Source of the DNA: Pelagophyceae sp. CCMP2097
Taxonomy: Eukaryota > Sar > Pelagophyceae
Reading direction: 5' to 3'
Length of the DNA stretch: 30,994 nt
NCBI GenBank assembly: GCA_026770575.1
Contig: MU657228.1
Coordinates: forward strand, 195,734-226,727
Under the pieces are notes generated by a model. That model was not told the origin of the DNA and made no database searches. It was given only the letters and a program-made list of their open reading frames with translations. Position 1 is the first letter of the stretch; each line of letters opens with the position of its first letter. Positions 17,859-27,736 of the stretch are shown piece after piece. The position numbers and the translations under genes were made by a program.

Positions 17859-18324
17859 GCTTCTCCCTTAAACTTTTGACGTGGAGATGACACCCTGCGA
17901 CGGCGGCGACCCAGTCGGAGCCCGAGGGTGCGATTGCGACGACTTTGTTCCTCCTCCACCTGAGCACTGCTGAGCCAGTAAAGGATTCGATCCGGACCGA
18001 ATCCTGGTCGCCGCGAAAGGGGCAGTGGGGGCTCCTATGGATCCAGAAACAGGATCGCCGCGGCCTATAGGACCCATGTACCTACTGCGGACCTTCTATA
18101 GGTGGAAGCGTGCGCATACGACCCGCCGACGCGGCTTCTGAGCCGCTTCTCCCAACTTTGGATTTACATAGACACACACCGAAACAGAAACAGGAAATAG
18201 CTCGATAACTAGGCCCTCATCGAGTCTTTATGGAAAAGCACGATCGTCAGGTTTCCCGCAGAGTCGACTAGTCAGGGGCAGCGCGGTGGCGTCGCCGCCT
18301 CGTAACGAGGCGCTGGCCGGGTCG
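17859..18324. other. Intergenic region
   Basis: No gene seen. It includes an inverted repeat AGGATTCG...CGAATCCT (about 17982-18005, 8-bp arms, 8-nt loop) and an A/C-rich patch (acacacaccgaaacagaaac, near 18170) upstream of the next gene. Confidence 0.5.
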
Positions 18325-19845
18325 ATGAAGTTCCAGCCGCTGGAACCCGGGCCCGTAAAGTTCCAGAAGAAGCGTCTCTTCGCGCTTGTGGCGGTGGTGA
18401 CGTGGGTCGCCGTAGTCGCGAGCGCAGAGACGCGAAGGCGCTTCTCCGAGGAATACCGCGCCGCCGAGGACCGCGCCAACGCGGAGGATGCCGCCGCGGA
18501 GGATGGCGCGGCGGAATACCACGCGGAAGACGGCCCGATAGTATCGGTGGACGACGACCATGCCGAAGGCGGCCCGATCGTCGCGCCGCCGTCGGCGGAG
18601 AAGCTGTTGAAGTGGCGCCTCATGGCTTTGAAGGATCCGACGGTCAACGCGACTTCGAGGGGGGCGGTGCGCCTCAGCGATTCGGCAAAGGCTTCAATGG
18701 GATTAGTGGACTTGTTGATCTACGAGGAGTACGTCGAACCCGGCTGCCACGACGTCGCGCACGCCATCGGAAAAAACATCTACGCCGCCCTCGGCAACCT
18801 CGACGCCGCGTTGACCGCGTGCGACTACCACTGCACCGGGGGCTGCCTCCACGGCGCCATCCGCGGCTTCGTCGCCGCAGGCGCGGGCACGCCAGACGTG
18901 CTCGCAGAGGTCTGGCAAGTGAGTGACCAACGCAGCTCCGCAGAGAGCTCCGTGAAGGAGACCTCATTGGAGGGCATCATAGAAGAATGGCTCGGACTCT
19001 GCGCTTTGGACTGCCAAAGGCGAATCCTTGTGTCAGGTCCTCGTCGAGAATAAGAAATTAAACGAGCTGACGACCATCGGCGAGACGGCGCACGGCTTTG
19101 GTCCAAGGGCGGCGTCTTTTCGGAGCCGCTTTGAAAGCCCGTGAGGCATCTCCTAGGCCACACGCTCGTCCTCGCGGGCCTGAGCCTCGAGGCGTCTCTC
19201 GCCTTTTGCGCGAATGGCCTCGCGGGCGCGCTGGGCCGGGACGTGGGTGCCGGGCTGGCGAATTATTGTTCTGGCGGAGTTTGGATGCAGAGCGGCAAGG
19301 CCTCTGTGCAACCGCTCTTAACGGACCGAATGCTGCACTGCTCCAACGCGCCGCCGCTGAACCGATTGGCATGCTTCTACTACGCCCTGCGCAACGAATG
19401 GAAGACGTGTAACTGCTGCTCCTCCGAGGTTGCGGAATGCCCTTCGCTGTACTGCGACGAAGAGTGCCGAATCGACGCCGCCGAGGACGCCGAAAACGGC
19501 CAAGCCGTCACGCGGGCGCTACTTGGCCTCTGCGCCGACCTCAAAGACGGCCCGAGGCAAGGGTGCCTTTATGGAGCCGCCTCGGCTGCGATGTTCCCCC
19601 TCGACAACTCCCGCCATATCAAAGCGACCATCGCCTTTTGCGAAGGCGTACCAATCGGAATCGACCGCGAGGCCTGCATCGACGGCCTCGTCTTTCGGGC
19701 GTCGAAGAACTTTGCCACCGCCGCGGACACGCAAATCTGCCCAAGGTTGGCCTCCCAGCGAGACCGCGACTTTTGCTTCGGCGTCGCGCGAATCGGCCAA
19801 TACTCCCTCGAAAAGGAGGCCGTCTTCCGCGCCTACGCCGTCTAA
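18325..19845 (+). CDS. Membrane-anchored Cys/His-rich protein (CHxxAH / GCxHG / HGxGH motifs)
   Basis: Exons 18325-18918, 19037-19100 and 19157-19845 join in phase to 448 residues. The ATG at 18325 is the first true Met. KKRLFALVAVVTWVAVVASAE (about residues 15-35) is a single signal-anchor, after which most of the protein would face the ER lumen or outside. The lumenal part has CHDVAHAIGKNIY (from residue 141), CDYHCTGGCLHGAIRGF, then across the second intron ETAHGFGHTLVLAGL with ALAFC, CSGGVWMQSG and a run of cysteines (CNCCSSEVAECPSLYCDEEC). The regular pairing of CHxxxH, GCxHG and HGxGH motifs points to a conserved repeated domain, possibly metal-binding and disulfide-stabilised. I recall similar motifs in uncharacterised bacterial proteins but cannot name a function. 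The 118-nt first intron is the weakest junction. Confidence 0.72.
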
Positions 19846-20054
19846 AACAGCACCCCAAAACAATGGTTGCCTCAATTTTTGAATCATACCCTTTTGGGGC
19901 AGCCCCCACTGACACCCAGGGCAGTCTCGGCTGCTTCTTGGATCAAGTGGTTTTTCACCGTCGGAGAATCTGCGGCGCGGGCCCGGGGCGCGGCCGGTCC
20001 TTTTTCGCGACGGCTTGCGTCTCTCCCTCGGCGGCGCAGACCCCTCGCAGGCGT
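19846..20054. other. Short intergenic region with a diverged dispersed-repeat copy
   Basis: Bases 19886-19922 (cataccctttt, ggggcagccccc, then cacccagggc) are a diverged copy of the TATACCCTATTGGG repeat seen at 8105 and 8310. No gene is seen. Confidence 0.5.
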
Positions 20055-21342
20055 ATGGCGCGCGCTCGCCCGCATTGGCTCGTGGTCGCCGGCGCGGCGG
20101 TGACCGCGGCTTGGGTCCTCGAGGGGCCTCGAAACGGCACCACCAACCAACGCCTCTCCTGGCGCTTCGTCGCTTCCAACTTGGACGCGGGCGCGCAACT
20201 CTGCGTTGGCGTAATCGGCGGCGGCGGCGCCTGCGCGGATGCCGTGCGAGGAAGAGTGGCCGTGATCGTCGCCCTGCAAGACGCAGACGCCGAAAACGTC
20301 GCGTGGACCGACTTTCGAGTATACGCCGACGGCACCGCGGCCGCGCACGTCGAGGTGCGGACCCTCGGCCTAGAGCCGTCGCCGCGCCTTGTAGCGCTCC
20401 GGGCCGCGCCGCTGGGGCGCGCGCCTTTGGGCGTCGACGCGGCGCCCGACGCGGCCGCGCTCCGCGCCGCGCTCCGCGACCGCCGGCGGCGCCAGGCCGC
20501 GGAGTGCACCTGCGCAAACGGCCTGTGTGAAAGAGCGGCGCCCGGCGAGATGGCTGTCGGGCAGCTGGGAGGTTGGAACGTCAACGAGCAACAAGTGTAC
20601 TGGCTGGTCTCCCGTCTTTTCAAAGACGTGTACGGCGGCACCTTCGTCGAGGCCGGCGCGGCGGATATCTATACGGCGGTGACGGACTTGTTCGAAAGGT
20701 ATTTTTGCTGGACTGGCGTAGGCGTCGAACCGCAGCCGCAATACGGCCGCGTCTGTCCCGAATCGCCGCAGCGAATACGGCCGCGTTGGACGTATACGCC
20801 CGGGGGCTCTCGTGCGCGTGAAACGCGTTTTCCGTAGGCACTGGGCGGCGCAGTCGGCGCGGCACCGGCCGGGAGTATTGGTCCTCGAGGGCGCTCTGTG
20901 TTCCGGCGAACCGGGCCCGCGCGGCTTTCTGTTGAACGGCCACGAATCCGGCTTGATAGAAGGCGGCGGCGCTGAAACGACGGTGACGTGCCATTCGCCG
21001 GCCGCTTTACTTGCCGCCGCCGGCGTCAAGCACGTCGATTTGTTCGTGCTGGACTGCGAAGGCTGCGAGGCCGACGTCCTCGAGGCGCTCCTTTCTCAAA
21101 GCGCAACAGAAGTCGACGTCTGGGTCGTCGAGGCAAACGACTTTGCGCGCGTGCGAAAGCTGCTGGACCCGACGCACGACCTTTTAGCGTGCATCGGGAC
21201 GATGGACGCCGTCTTTGCCCGGCGGGGTTCACAACCTTGGCGCCGCTTCTTCGACGCCGAGCCCGAAGACGACGGCGCGCCCGCCGCGGACGCGAAGCTC
21301 GAGGACCGCTGCCCGCTGCTCCGACGAACGGGGGAACTCTAA
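20055..21342 (+). CDS. FkbM-type methyltransferase, type II membrane-anchored
   Basis: Exon 1 20055-20750 and exon 2 20854-21342 (103-nt intron, phase 0) give 394 residues. The start ATG is followed by HWLVVAGAAVTAAWVL, a signal-anchor suggesting a secretory-pathway (Golgi-type) location. A variable lumenal stem comes next, with a CTCANGLC cysteine group. The catalytic fold begins with GGTFVEAGAADIYTAVTDLFERYFCWTGVGVEPQPQYGR, the SAM-binding FVDVGANDG...GxxxEPxP pattern of FkbM enzymes. It continues with RHRPGVLVLEGALCS and VDLFVLDCEGCEADVLEAL (the family has LDVEGxE). Such enzymes O-methylate sugars or other small groups; the acceptor here is unknown. An alternative junction (donor at 20798, acceptor at 20839) would insert about 17 residues after the EPQPQY motif. 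The short form fits the family spacing better. Confidence 0.78.
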
Positions 21343-21509
21343 CAAAAGTGCCTTGGTGCGAGACATCCCCGCGGGGCGATGGCCCGCGCGTTGCGAGGCC
21401 GCGGGCGCGTCGCCGGGCTGTCGCCGGCATCGCCCGCCTGACCGGGCAGAGAGGCGTGAAAGAATCGTTACTCGACTGGCGTGCCTCGCGGTGTCGCAGA
21501 GCGGTGGCC

Positions 21510-22012
21510 TCAGCCGTTTACGATTCGCATGATCGGGTGGCGCTCGACCTCTTGCATGGTGCGAAGGACCTTTGCGACGCTGTGGCGTAGCTTGTGGAGT
21601 TGATCGGGTGTCATTTCGAACGTCTTGATTCGACCGTCCGTGAGGACAAGGCGCAGCGTCACCGACGGTTTCAGGACGCGCTCCAAGTGCGAAGTCGAGA
21701 TCGTCACGTCGACGCGCCAGTCGACGCTTGAAAGGCGAGGGAAGAAGGACGGCCTCTGCGCCTCCGCGGGAGCTGGCCGCGCGGCCGAAACCTCTTTGAC
21801 GTGAGCTTCGTTTTCCTCCACCCAGGCCACGTCGTCGCCGGCCATCTTCGGCCTCGCCTAGTGTGATGATCGGACGACCCGCGGACGACGTTGGGTCGAC
21901 CCCGAGAAGGGGAACGCGCCTTTAAAGCCGAAAGCGCCTTCAACGCTTCATCGTACCGCGCCGCCTCGAACGCGCACCGCGCCTCGGCGGCCAACGTCCG
22001 GCGCTGCTCCAT
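21510..22012 (-). CDS. COMM-domain protein (COMMD5-like)
   Basis: The exon at 21845-21510 encodes a complete COMM domain: LSSVDWRVDVTISTSHLERVLKPSVTLRLVLTDG...FEMTPDQLHKLRHSVAKVLRTMQEVE. The WRVDVTISTS and P-x-V-x-L-x-L features most resemble COMMD5. COMMD proteins assemble into the Commander complex, which recycles membrane proteins from endosomes. The ATG at 21845 alone gives 111 residues, short of the usual 200. A likely upstream exon starts at the ATG at 22012 (MEQRRTLAAEARCAFEAARYDEALKALSALKA). The acceptor cacactag is clear, but the only phase-matching donors would give an intron of about 30 nt, so the junction is unresolved. The next gene is head-to-head. Confidence 0.8.
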
Positions 22013-22170
22013 GGAGCAAAGGGCGCCGGGACAGGCGCCCCTGCGCAAGGGTCGACCTCGGTGTCGGTCGGGACCTCGGTGTCGGTCGGATGTCGGTCGT
22101 GTTCTAGTGATCGCTGAAGTTCTCGGCCGAAGATCAAACCCGCCGCGCCGCCGCCGTCGCGCACGGCGAG
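22013..22170. promoter_or_regulatory. Shared divergent promoter region, COMMD / FKBP
   Basis: 158 bp between the opposing ATGs at 22012 and 22171. It contains the tandem repeat gacctcggtgtcggtcgg (about 22055-22092) and no TATA-like element. Confidence 0.4.
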
Positions 22171-23305
22171 ATGGCCGACGCCGGCGACGACGAGGTGGAC
22201 GCCGACGGCTTCAAGGCGCTCATGGCGGGCGTGAAGTACAAAGTCGTGCGGGAAGGGGAAGGGTGCGTTCGATGCCGTGTGTTGTCGGCGTGTTGAGAGT
22301 GCCCATAGGCCGCAGGCGGAGTACAAGCAGGCGGTGATCTGCACGTGGGAGGCCCGATTGCTGGATTGCGGCACCGTCTTTGAGCGCGGCGCGCGGAAGA
22401 TGCTAAGGGTGGGCGACGGCGACGCGCCTCCCGGCCTCGAGCTCGGGCTTCGGCAACTGCAAAACGGCACGCGCCTCATCGTGCGCGCCGAGCCGCGCTT
22501 CGCCTACGGCGACCAGGGCCGGCCCGCCTCGCTGGACGAAGGGACGCTGGCGGTGCCGCCGGATGCTTGCGTAGAGTGGACGCTGGAGGCGCACAGACTT
22601 TGGTACCGCGACGGCGACGAGCTGCCCCCCCAAGCGCAGCTTTTAGACGCGCGCAATAAGAAGGAGCTGGGCAACGAGCACTTCCACCACGAGGTTTGGG
22701 CCAAGGCCGGGCACAACTACCAGGAGATCCTCAAGACTTTAAACGTCTGGAACTTTGAAGAGGGCTCTGCGGACCGCACCGAGGCCGAGGCCATCTACGT
22801 CGACTGCGGCAACAATCTGGTGTTTGCGCTGCAAAGGATGGGGGAATGGCTGAAAGCTGAAAAAGCCATTGTAGACGTCCTCACTGTCGCGCCGCACAGC
22901 CAAAAGGCCCTCTACCGAGCTGGCCAAATCGCGCTGTGCGTTCCCCGAGAAGCGGGGGGGGGCATCCAACTACTCTAGTGTTCATCCAACTCCGTCTGGG
23001 GGCCTTCCAGAGTCTGGCGTCCGTCCGAATTAGCGTCTAGGCATCTTTCCAAGTGGGAAGAGGCCACTGCCGCCATCTCGGCGGGACTCGAGCTCTGGCC
23101 AAAGTCGCGCGACTTCCGCGACTTGTACGAGCAGCTCCGGCAGGACAAGAAGAAGTATAAAGAGAGCAAGAAGAAGATGAGCGGCAAGATGAGCAAGCAA
23201 CTCTTCGGAGGCGAAGCGCCACCGGCCGAACCCCCAACAAAGGCCGAGCCGCCACCGGCCGCCGAGGCGGCGGAGGAGGGAGGGCGGAAATGCGCCATCC
23301 AGTAA
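22171..23305 (+). CDS. FKBP-type peptidyl-prolyl isomerase with TPR domain and C-terminal CaaX box
   Basis: Exons 22171-22262, 22309-22935 and 23041-23305 give 327 residues with matching phases. After a short acidic N-terminus, KYKVVREGEGPQAEYKQAVICTWEARLLDCGTVFERG opens an FKBP domain. It continues with GLELGLRQLQNGTRLIVRAEPRFAYGDQG and ends near VEWTLEAHRL. The canonical active-site residues are only partly kept, so isomerase activity may be weak, as in FKBP8-like proteins. TPR helices follow: NKKELGNEHF...WAKAGHNYQEIL, YVDCGNNLVFALQRMGEWLKAEKAIVDVL and KALYRAGQIALHLSKWEEATAAISAGLELWP, the last spanning the 105-nt intron. These usually bind the Hsp90 C-terminus. A lysine-rich helix precedes a tail ending KCAIQ, a CaaX prenylation motif (X = Q suggests farnesyl) that would anchor it to membranes. 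Confidence 0.9.
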
Positions 23306-23681
23306 CTTAACGCACAACTCCGTGGCCCCGCTACCCCTCCCCCGGTTTGGCTGCTCGTGCTGTACACGCGTCATAACGTGAATATTCTTCCTCCCCCGGT
23401 CGCGAGAAAGTGGTCCGGAAGAAACTCGAATAGTGTTGGAAGAAACTCGAATAGTGTTCAGTCGAGCTGCCGCGCCCGCGGCGACGGCGGCGTGGCTGTC
23501 CGTATCCTCGACCGCAGCTCCTTCAAGCTGGAGGCGGTCGAGGCAGTCGAGGCGCGCGGCGCGGCGACCGCTTCGTCGCACCGGTCCACGGGCGGGCCGG
23601 GTCGCGCCTGCTTGCTCGCCGCGCGCTGGCTCGGCACCTACAGTGGCGGTCAGCACCCACGGGGGGAGCGTAGTTTGCCCC
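23306..23681. other. Interval between convergent FKBP and kinase genes
   Basis: Holds a 21-bp tandem duplication (23417-23458). A plus-strand stretch (about 23490-23640) reads VRILDRSSFKLEAVEAVEARG, which looks protein-like but has no family match, start or splice partner that I can support. Confidence 0.4.
23417..23458 (+). repeat. 21-bp tandem duplication
   Basis: Two identical adjacent copies of ggaagaaactcgaatagtgt followed by t. Outside any recognised gene. Confidence 0.9.
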
Positions 23682-25811
23682 TCAACTCCCGTCTTCCCTG
23701 AAGTCCTGGTTGTCCTTTGCGTCACGACGCGGCTTGGTCACGGCGGCGCCCGGCCTGTCCTGCTGCGGCGGTCGCTGCACGCGCTGTGCTGAAACGTTGC
23801 GCGGCGCGGGCCGGGCCGCGTTGGGCCTCTGTTGCTGCTCAAGGCGCGGCCCCGGTGCGACGTCGCCAGAGTCGCGGATGCCCGCGGCGTGCGCGCTCGA
23901 GAGCAGAAAGCGGTGCGTCGCCAGTTCCTCGGAGGAGGGGCGCTTGTCGGCGTCTCGAGTGAAACAGGCTTCGATAAAGTCGCGCAGGTCCGGGTGCAAG
24001 TCGTACGACCCAATGGGCGGCCCGGCGTCGGCTTGGATGACGGCGACCATGAGAGCGTAGGGCGAGTGCGCGCGGAGGGCCTTCCAGGGCGGGTCGCCGG
24101 AGGCCATTAAGAGAGCGACGCCTCCCAAGGCCCAGACGTCCGCCTTTCTGCCGACCCTCTTCTGACGCATCTGCTCGGGCGCCATGAAGTACGGCGTCCC
24201 CTTCAACGAGTTGGTGTCGTTCAGCGTCCCGTCTGCGGAAACGCGCTTTGAAGCGCCCATGTCCGCGAGCTTGGCCACGCCCGCGTCGCTAATAAGAACG
24301 TTCTCCCCTTTGATATCTCTATGAACAATGCGGTGCTCGTGCAGATAAATCAGGCCGCGCAGCAGGTGCACCAGGTACCGCCGCGTCACCTAGGAAAGCG
24401 GTCAACGTACCAACGCTGGAAAGGTTCAAAGGGACAACGTACGGCGTCGTCGAACGTCCCGCCGAATTGCTTCAGGACCTGGGAGAGGGAGCCGCCGGGC
24501 ACCCATTCCTGGAAGATGTGGAGTTTGCACGCTTCGTGGTCGACTTCGGCGCCCAAGTACGAGACGATGTTGGCGTGCGAGAGCGACGACATGAGATCGA
24601 TCTCGCGGTGGATCTGCTCCAGCTCCCGCGCGACGGTGGACTCCTCCTTGACGCTGCAGCTCGGCAAGATAAGCGTCTTGACCGCGATAAGGGCGCCAGT
24701 GTCTAAATTCAACCCTTTAAAAACTTGCCCGTACGACCCAGACCCAATCAGCTTGCCGAGCTTCCATCTGTCCTTCAAGACGCGCGCTTCTGCGCCGACG
24801 GTGCAAGGTAGAGGCGGCGACCAGTTGAGCGAAAGTTCGGACAGCGTCGACGCCCTCAACTCGCCAGACTCTTCGTCCCTCTGGCGTTGTGGCGACCAGG
24901 GCGCGGCGCCGTCGAGCTTGTCCAGCCGCTCGTAGTCCAGTAAAGAGTGGTCCGGCGGCGCTAAAAGCGAGTCTGGAAAGACTAGCGACTCGCAGTGCGG
25001 TCCCGAAAACGACGTTGTCCGCACCGGCGGCTGGCCGCTCAGGCTCGAGGCGTGGTGGCCGCTCGGGTTCGAGGCCGTGAGCGTCTCGTAGTTGCAAATC
25101 TCTTCCGCGACTCCATCGTCGATTTCTGAACCGACGATGGACCCCGCGGAAGACGCCCTCGAACCGCCGCGCGAGCCGGCGTGGGCCGAAAAGTGGCGCG
25201 GCTCCGCGTTGGTGTCGCCCGAGTTGGGCCGCAGCCGGGACGGCGAGAGGCCGCCGTGGTGGGGATGGACCGCTCCCAAAGAGTGCTGGCTGCCCTGCCT
25301 GCCGTCCGAGTGCTGACTGCCCTGACCCCCGTCCAGAGTATGGTGGCCGCGCGGAGGCCGCCGCTCCTTGCGCAGGAACGGCGATGACCGCGGCGACCGC
25401 ATCGCCATGGCCACCAAAGCGTCTTGCGCGTTGGGTGAGAGACCCTCGACGAGGAGTGCAATGGTTTCGCCGACGACCAAAGTAGAAGTGTCCAGCTGTT
25501 TCACCTACCATCGCCGCTCGACGCCGCGAAAAATAGGACGTGCGCCGGCCGGGCCGCGCCCCCGAGGCGCCCCCGCCCTTTGAGCAGGGGGGCGCAGGCG
25601 GCGCAAAAGGGGCCTTTCTTCTTTCAAACGCGTTTCCTTCTTCCAAGAGCATGTCGTCCCTCTCCAGAGGGCGCGGCGATCTTACGCGCGCCATGACGGT
25701 TTTCGCGTCGGACATGTTCACCCCCGCGTCGTTGAGCATGCCGAGTGCGTTTTGCTCTTGCATGGACTGCAGCTCCGTGATCTTCGTCGCGGTCAGCGCC
25801 CCGGCGCCCAT
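23682..25811 (-). CDS. MAPKKK (STE11-like) serine/threonine protein kinase with DMG in place of DFG
   Basis: Exons (minus) 25811-25686, 25504-24443 and 24389-23682 splice in phase 0 to 631 residues. The start is the Met at 25811; the open frame upstream begins with a non-ATG codon. Residues 1-280 are a Ser/Gly/His-rich regulatory region (QGSQHSDGRQGSQHS repeats). The kinase domain follows: WKLGKLIGSGSYGQVFKGL (P-loop), LIAVKTL (catalytic Lys), HREIDLMSSLSHANIVSYLG, LHIFQEWVPGGSLSQVLKQFG, IVHRDIKGENVLI (catalytic loop), AKLADMGASKR, GTPYFMAPEQM and KADVWALGGVALLMASG. The GGSLSxxLKxFG and ADxGASKR context is typical of MAPKKKs. The Mg-binding DFG is DMG, an unusual change next to an intact Asp, so activity is probably kept. 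The proline/glutamine-rich tail has no known motif. The introns are 181 and 53 nt. Confidence 0.9.
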
Positions 25812-26219
25812 GCCACCGCGGAATGCGCGCCGGAGCGCGGTAAAGCGCGGGCCAAAGACGCGCAAGCAAGGCTGACGACACACGTGTACACGCGCCGGCG
25901 CGTTTTGGGATCGCCGAAATATATATTTCGAGCGGAGCTCGCGGCGCCCTCGCGGCGTAGTCGCGGCTGCTAGGGTGTGAGGCCGGCGCCGATGGAGAGT
26001 TCGCCAGGAGCCTGACGAACTCCTTTAGAGTTTACGATTTGCATTTTCAGACGAAATATTCGCGCTGCACTTGAGTCAAATCATCTTCTTCGCACGGCGA
26101 AATCGTCCTTCCAAAGGTGCCGTGCCGCTTCGCATACGCGCGCGTACGGTCGGCGTCGGCGTCGCGGCGAACCGCCGGCCCTGCCCTTTGCCGGTCGGAC
26201 GCGTCTTCGCCGCCCTGCG
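25812..26219. promoter_or_regulatory. Divergent promoter region, kinase / F-box gene
   Basis: 408 bp between opposing ATGs. It contains the perfect 16-bp palindrome CGAAATATATATTTCG at 25915-25930, whose TATATA core is a TATA-box candidate about 105 bp before the kinase ATG, and a CACGTG (E-/G-box-like) at 25881-25886. Both are motif matches only. Confidence 0.45.
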
Positions 26220-27341
26220 ATGCCGGCGCTCTTCGAATTGCCCGACGAAGTGTTCGTGCACGCGCTCCGCCTCGCCGGCGCCGACGGCACACTAAGGCTC
26301 TGCGAGACGAGTAAAGACGCGCATCAAAAGGTGCGCCCCACCCTCCTCGAAGAGGGGTGGAACGTCCTCGAAGAAGTCCACAAGCCCGCGAATACGGCCT
26401 CGTAGGTGGCGCACAACGACCGCGCTGTGTGGCAGCCGCTGGTGGACGAGCACCGGAAATACCACCAGCCGACGCGCCCGCCGCGCCATACGCCGGAAGC
26501 GCAAACGCAGGGCCCGCCGGCGCAGGGCCCGCCGCCGAACCAGAGCTCGTCTCTGGCTTCCGAGGCTTCGTCTCCGAGTTCGCGGTGGCGCGGCCGCTAC
26601 GTGCGCGCGGTGGCACGACAGCGCAATCTTGCGCTCGACGACGCCTCTGTGCTGTGCTGTTCGTGGCTCTTGCGTTTCACGGCGCGCGCCGGCGGCGGCG
26701 CCAACACAAAGCCGCTGGCCGTGCGCTTCTCAGCGGATGGGACGCTGGCCATGGACGGCTTCGGCGAGTTGAATTGGGGCCTCGAGGCCGGCGGCACGGT
26801 CATGACGATCGCCGACTTCTCTCCGCATTGCGTCTCGCGACGAAGCTGGGACGGGGGCTGGATCGTCGCGAACGTTAACGTCGTGATCTGGACGGCGCAC
26901 GGCGAAACGGCGGACGCGCACTTCGCCGCCGTTCAGAGGCACCTCCTCAAAGGCGACGCCGCGGCGAAGCAGAGCGCGCCGCTGGCGGGCTTGTACTACG
27001 CGGCCGCGATGCGGCACTGCGGCGGCCCGGCGCTCTATGCGCCGGGCCTCGCGGCGTTAGCGGTGGAGCTGACGCTGGAGCGGCGAGAAGTCGAGGCCCG
27101 CGCCTTCGCTCTAAGCCGCTGCGTCGCGCTCCGGGCGCCGCTCCTGACGCTCTTCCCGTCGACGCCCGACGAACCGACGAAGCAATCGCTGCGGGGGTCG
27201 GAGCTCGCGTTTCTTTTGGCCTTTCTCCCAACCGACGGCGAAGATACGTCCGAAGACTCCTCCTCCGACGAGTCCTCTGACGACTCCGACTCTGACTCGG
27301 CCAGCGCCCTCAGGCTTCCCGGGCAGAATTTGACCTCTTAA
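26220..27341 (+). CDS. F-box protein with acidic Ser-rich tail
   Basis: Exons 26220-26330 and 26406-27341 (75-nt intron, phase 0) give 348 residues. The N-terminus MPALFELPDEVFVHALRLAG...TLRLCETSKDAHQKV joins across the intron to AHNDRAVWQPLVDEH. That is the F-box pattern LPxExxxxIL...L..C..SKxxxxxxxDxxVWxxL, which binds SKP1 in SCF ubiquitin ligases. A proline/glutamine-rich linker follows, then a folded-looking region with several tryptophans (GELNWGLEAGGTVMTIADFSP, SWDGGWIVANVNVVIWTAHGE). I do not recognise this part; it would be the substrate-binding region. The C-terminus is an acidic serine cluster (DTSEDSSSDESSDDSDSDS) with many casein-kinase-2-type sites. Without splicing, the first exon runs into a stop at 26403. 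Confidence 0.8.
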
Positions 27342-27736
27342 CCCTGGCTGCGGTCCTTTTTGCGATCCAGCCTCGAATGCCGCGAAGCAGCCGAGGCAAT
27401 CTGCCGGCCACCCTCGGGCGGGACGTGCCTTTGTGTTGACCTAGGTAGGAATTCCTAGTCAAGGTGAACTTTTCTGACTGTTCCAGTCGCCAAAAAAGAT
27501 ACGGTGGACCCGCTCCACGACGTCATTCCTGTTGTAGTCCACGAGTTGTAGTTCGTATCGTGTGGACCGGTGGCCTCTCGATCGTACAGTCGCGCCCGCA
27601 TCCGCCTCGCCCCGTCCGCCCCTCCACGCGCGATGATGGGTCAGTGGCTTTTACGGAAAAGAGGCCTCTATACCCGAGGGTTCACCTGAGGCCTCTTTTC
27701 CGACGCGCCCTGTGCGAAACGGCGCGCGCAGGCTCG
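27342..27736. other. Intergenic region upstream of pyruvate kinase
   Basis: Contains the fifth perfect TAGGAATTCCTA (27446-27457) and a strong inverted repeat (27655-27701). No gene is seen. Confidence 0.5.
27655..27701. repeat. 14-bp perfect inverted repeat (hairpin) before pyruvate kinase
   Basis: GGAAAAGAGGCCTC (27655-27668) and its exact complement GAGGCCTCTTTTCC (27688-27701) flank a 19-nt loop. The hairpin ends 35 bp before the pyruvate kinase ATG, so it lies in the promoter or 5' UTR and could affect translation or act as a binding site. Confidence 0.88.

Noticed and set aside
17978..18006. tRNA-like T-arm (ggattcgatcc)
   Set aside because: The flanking bases do not form an acceptor, D- or anticodon stem. 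The sequence is better explained as a simple AGGATTCG/CGAATCCT inverted repeat.
19437..20054. Upstream extension of the FkbM-type gene's open frame
   Set aside because: It runs through the coding end of the preceding membrane protein in another frame. The ATG at 20055, followed by a signal-anchor, is a better start.
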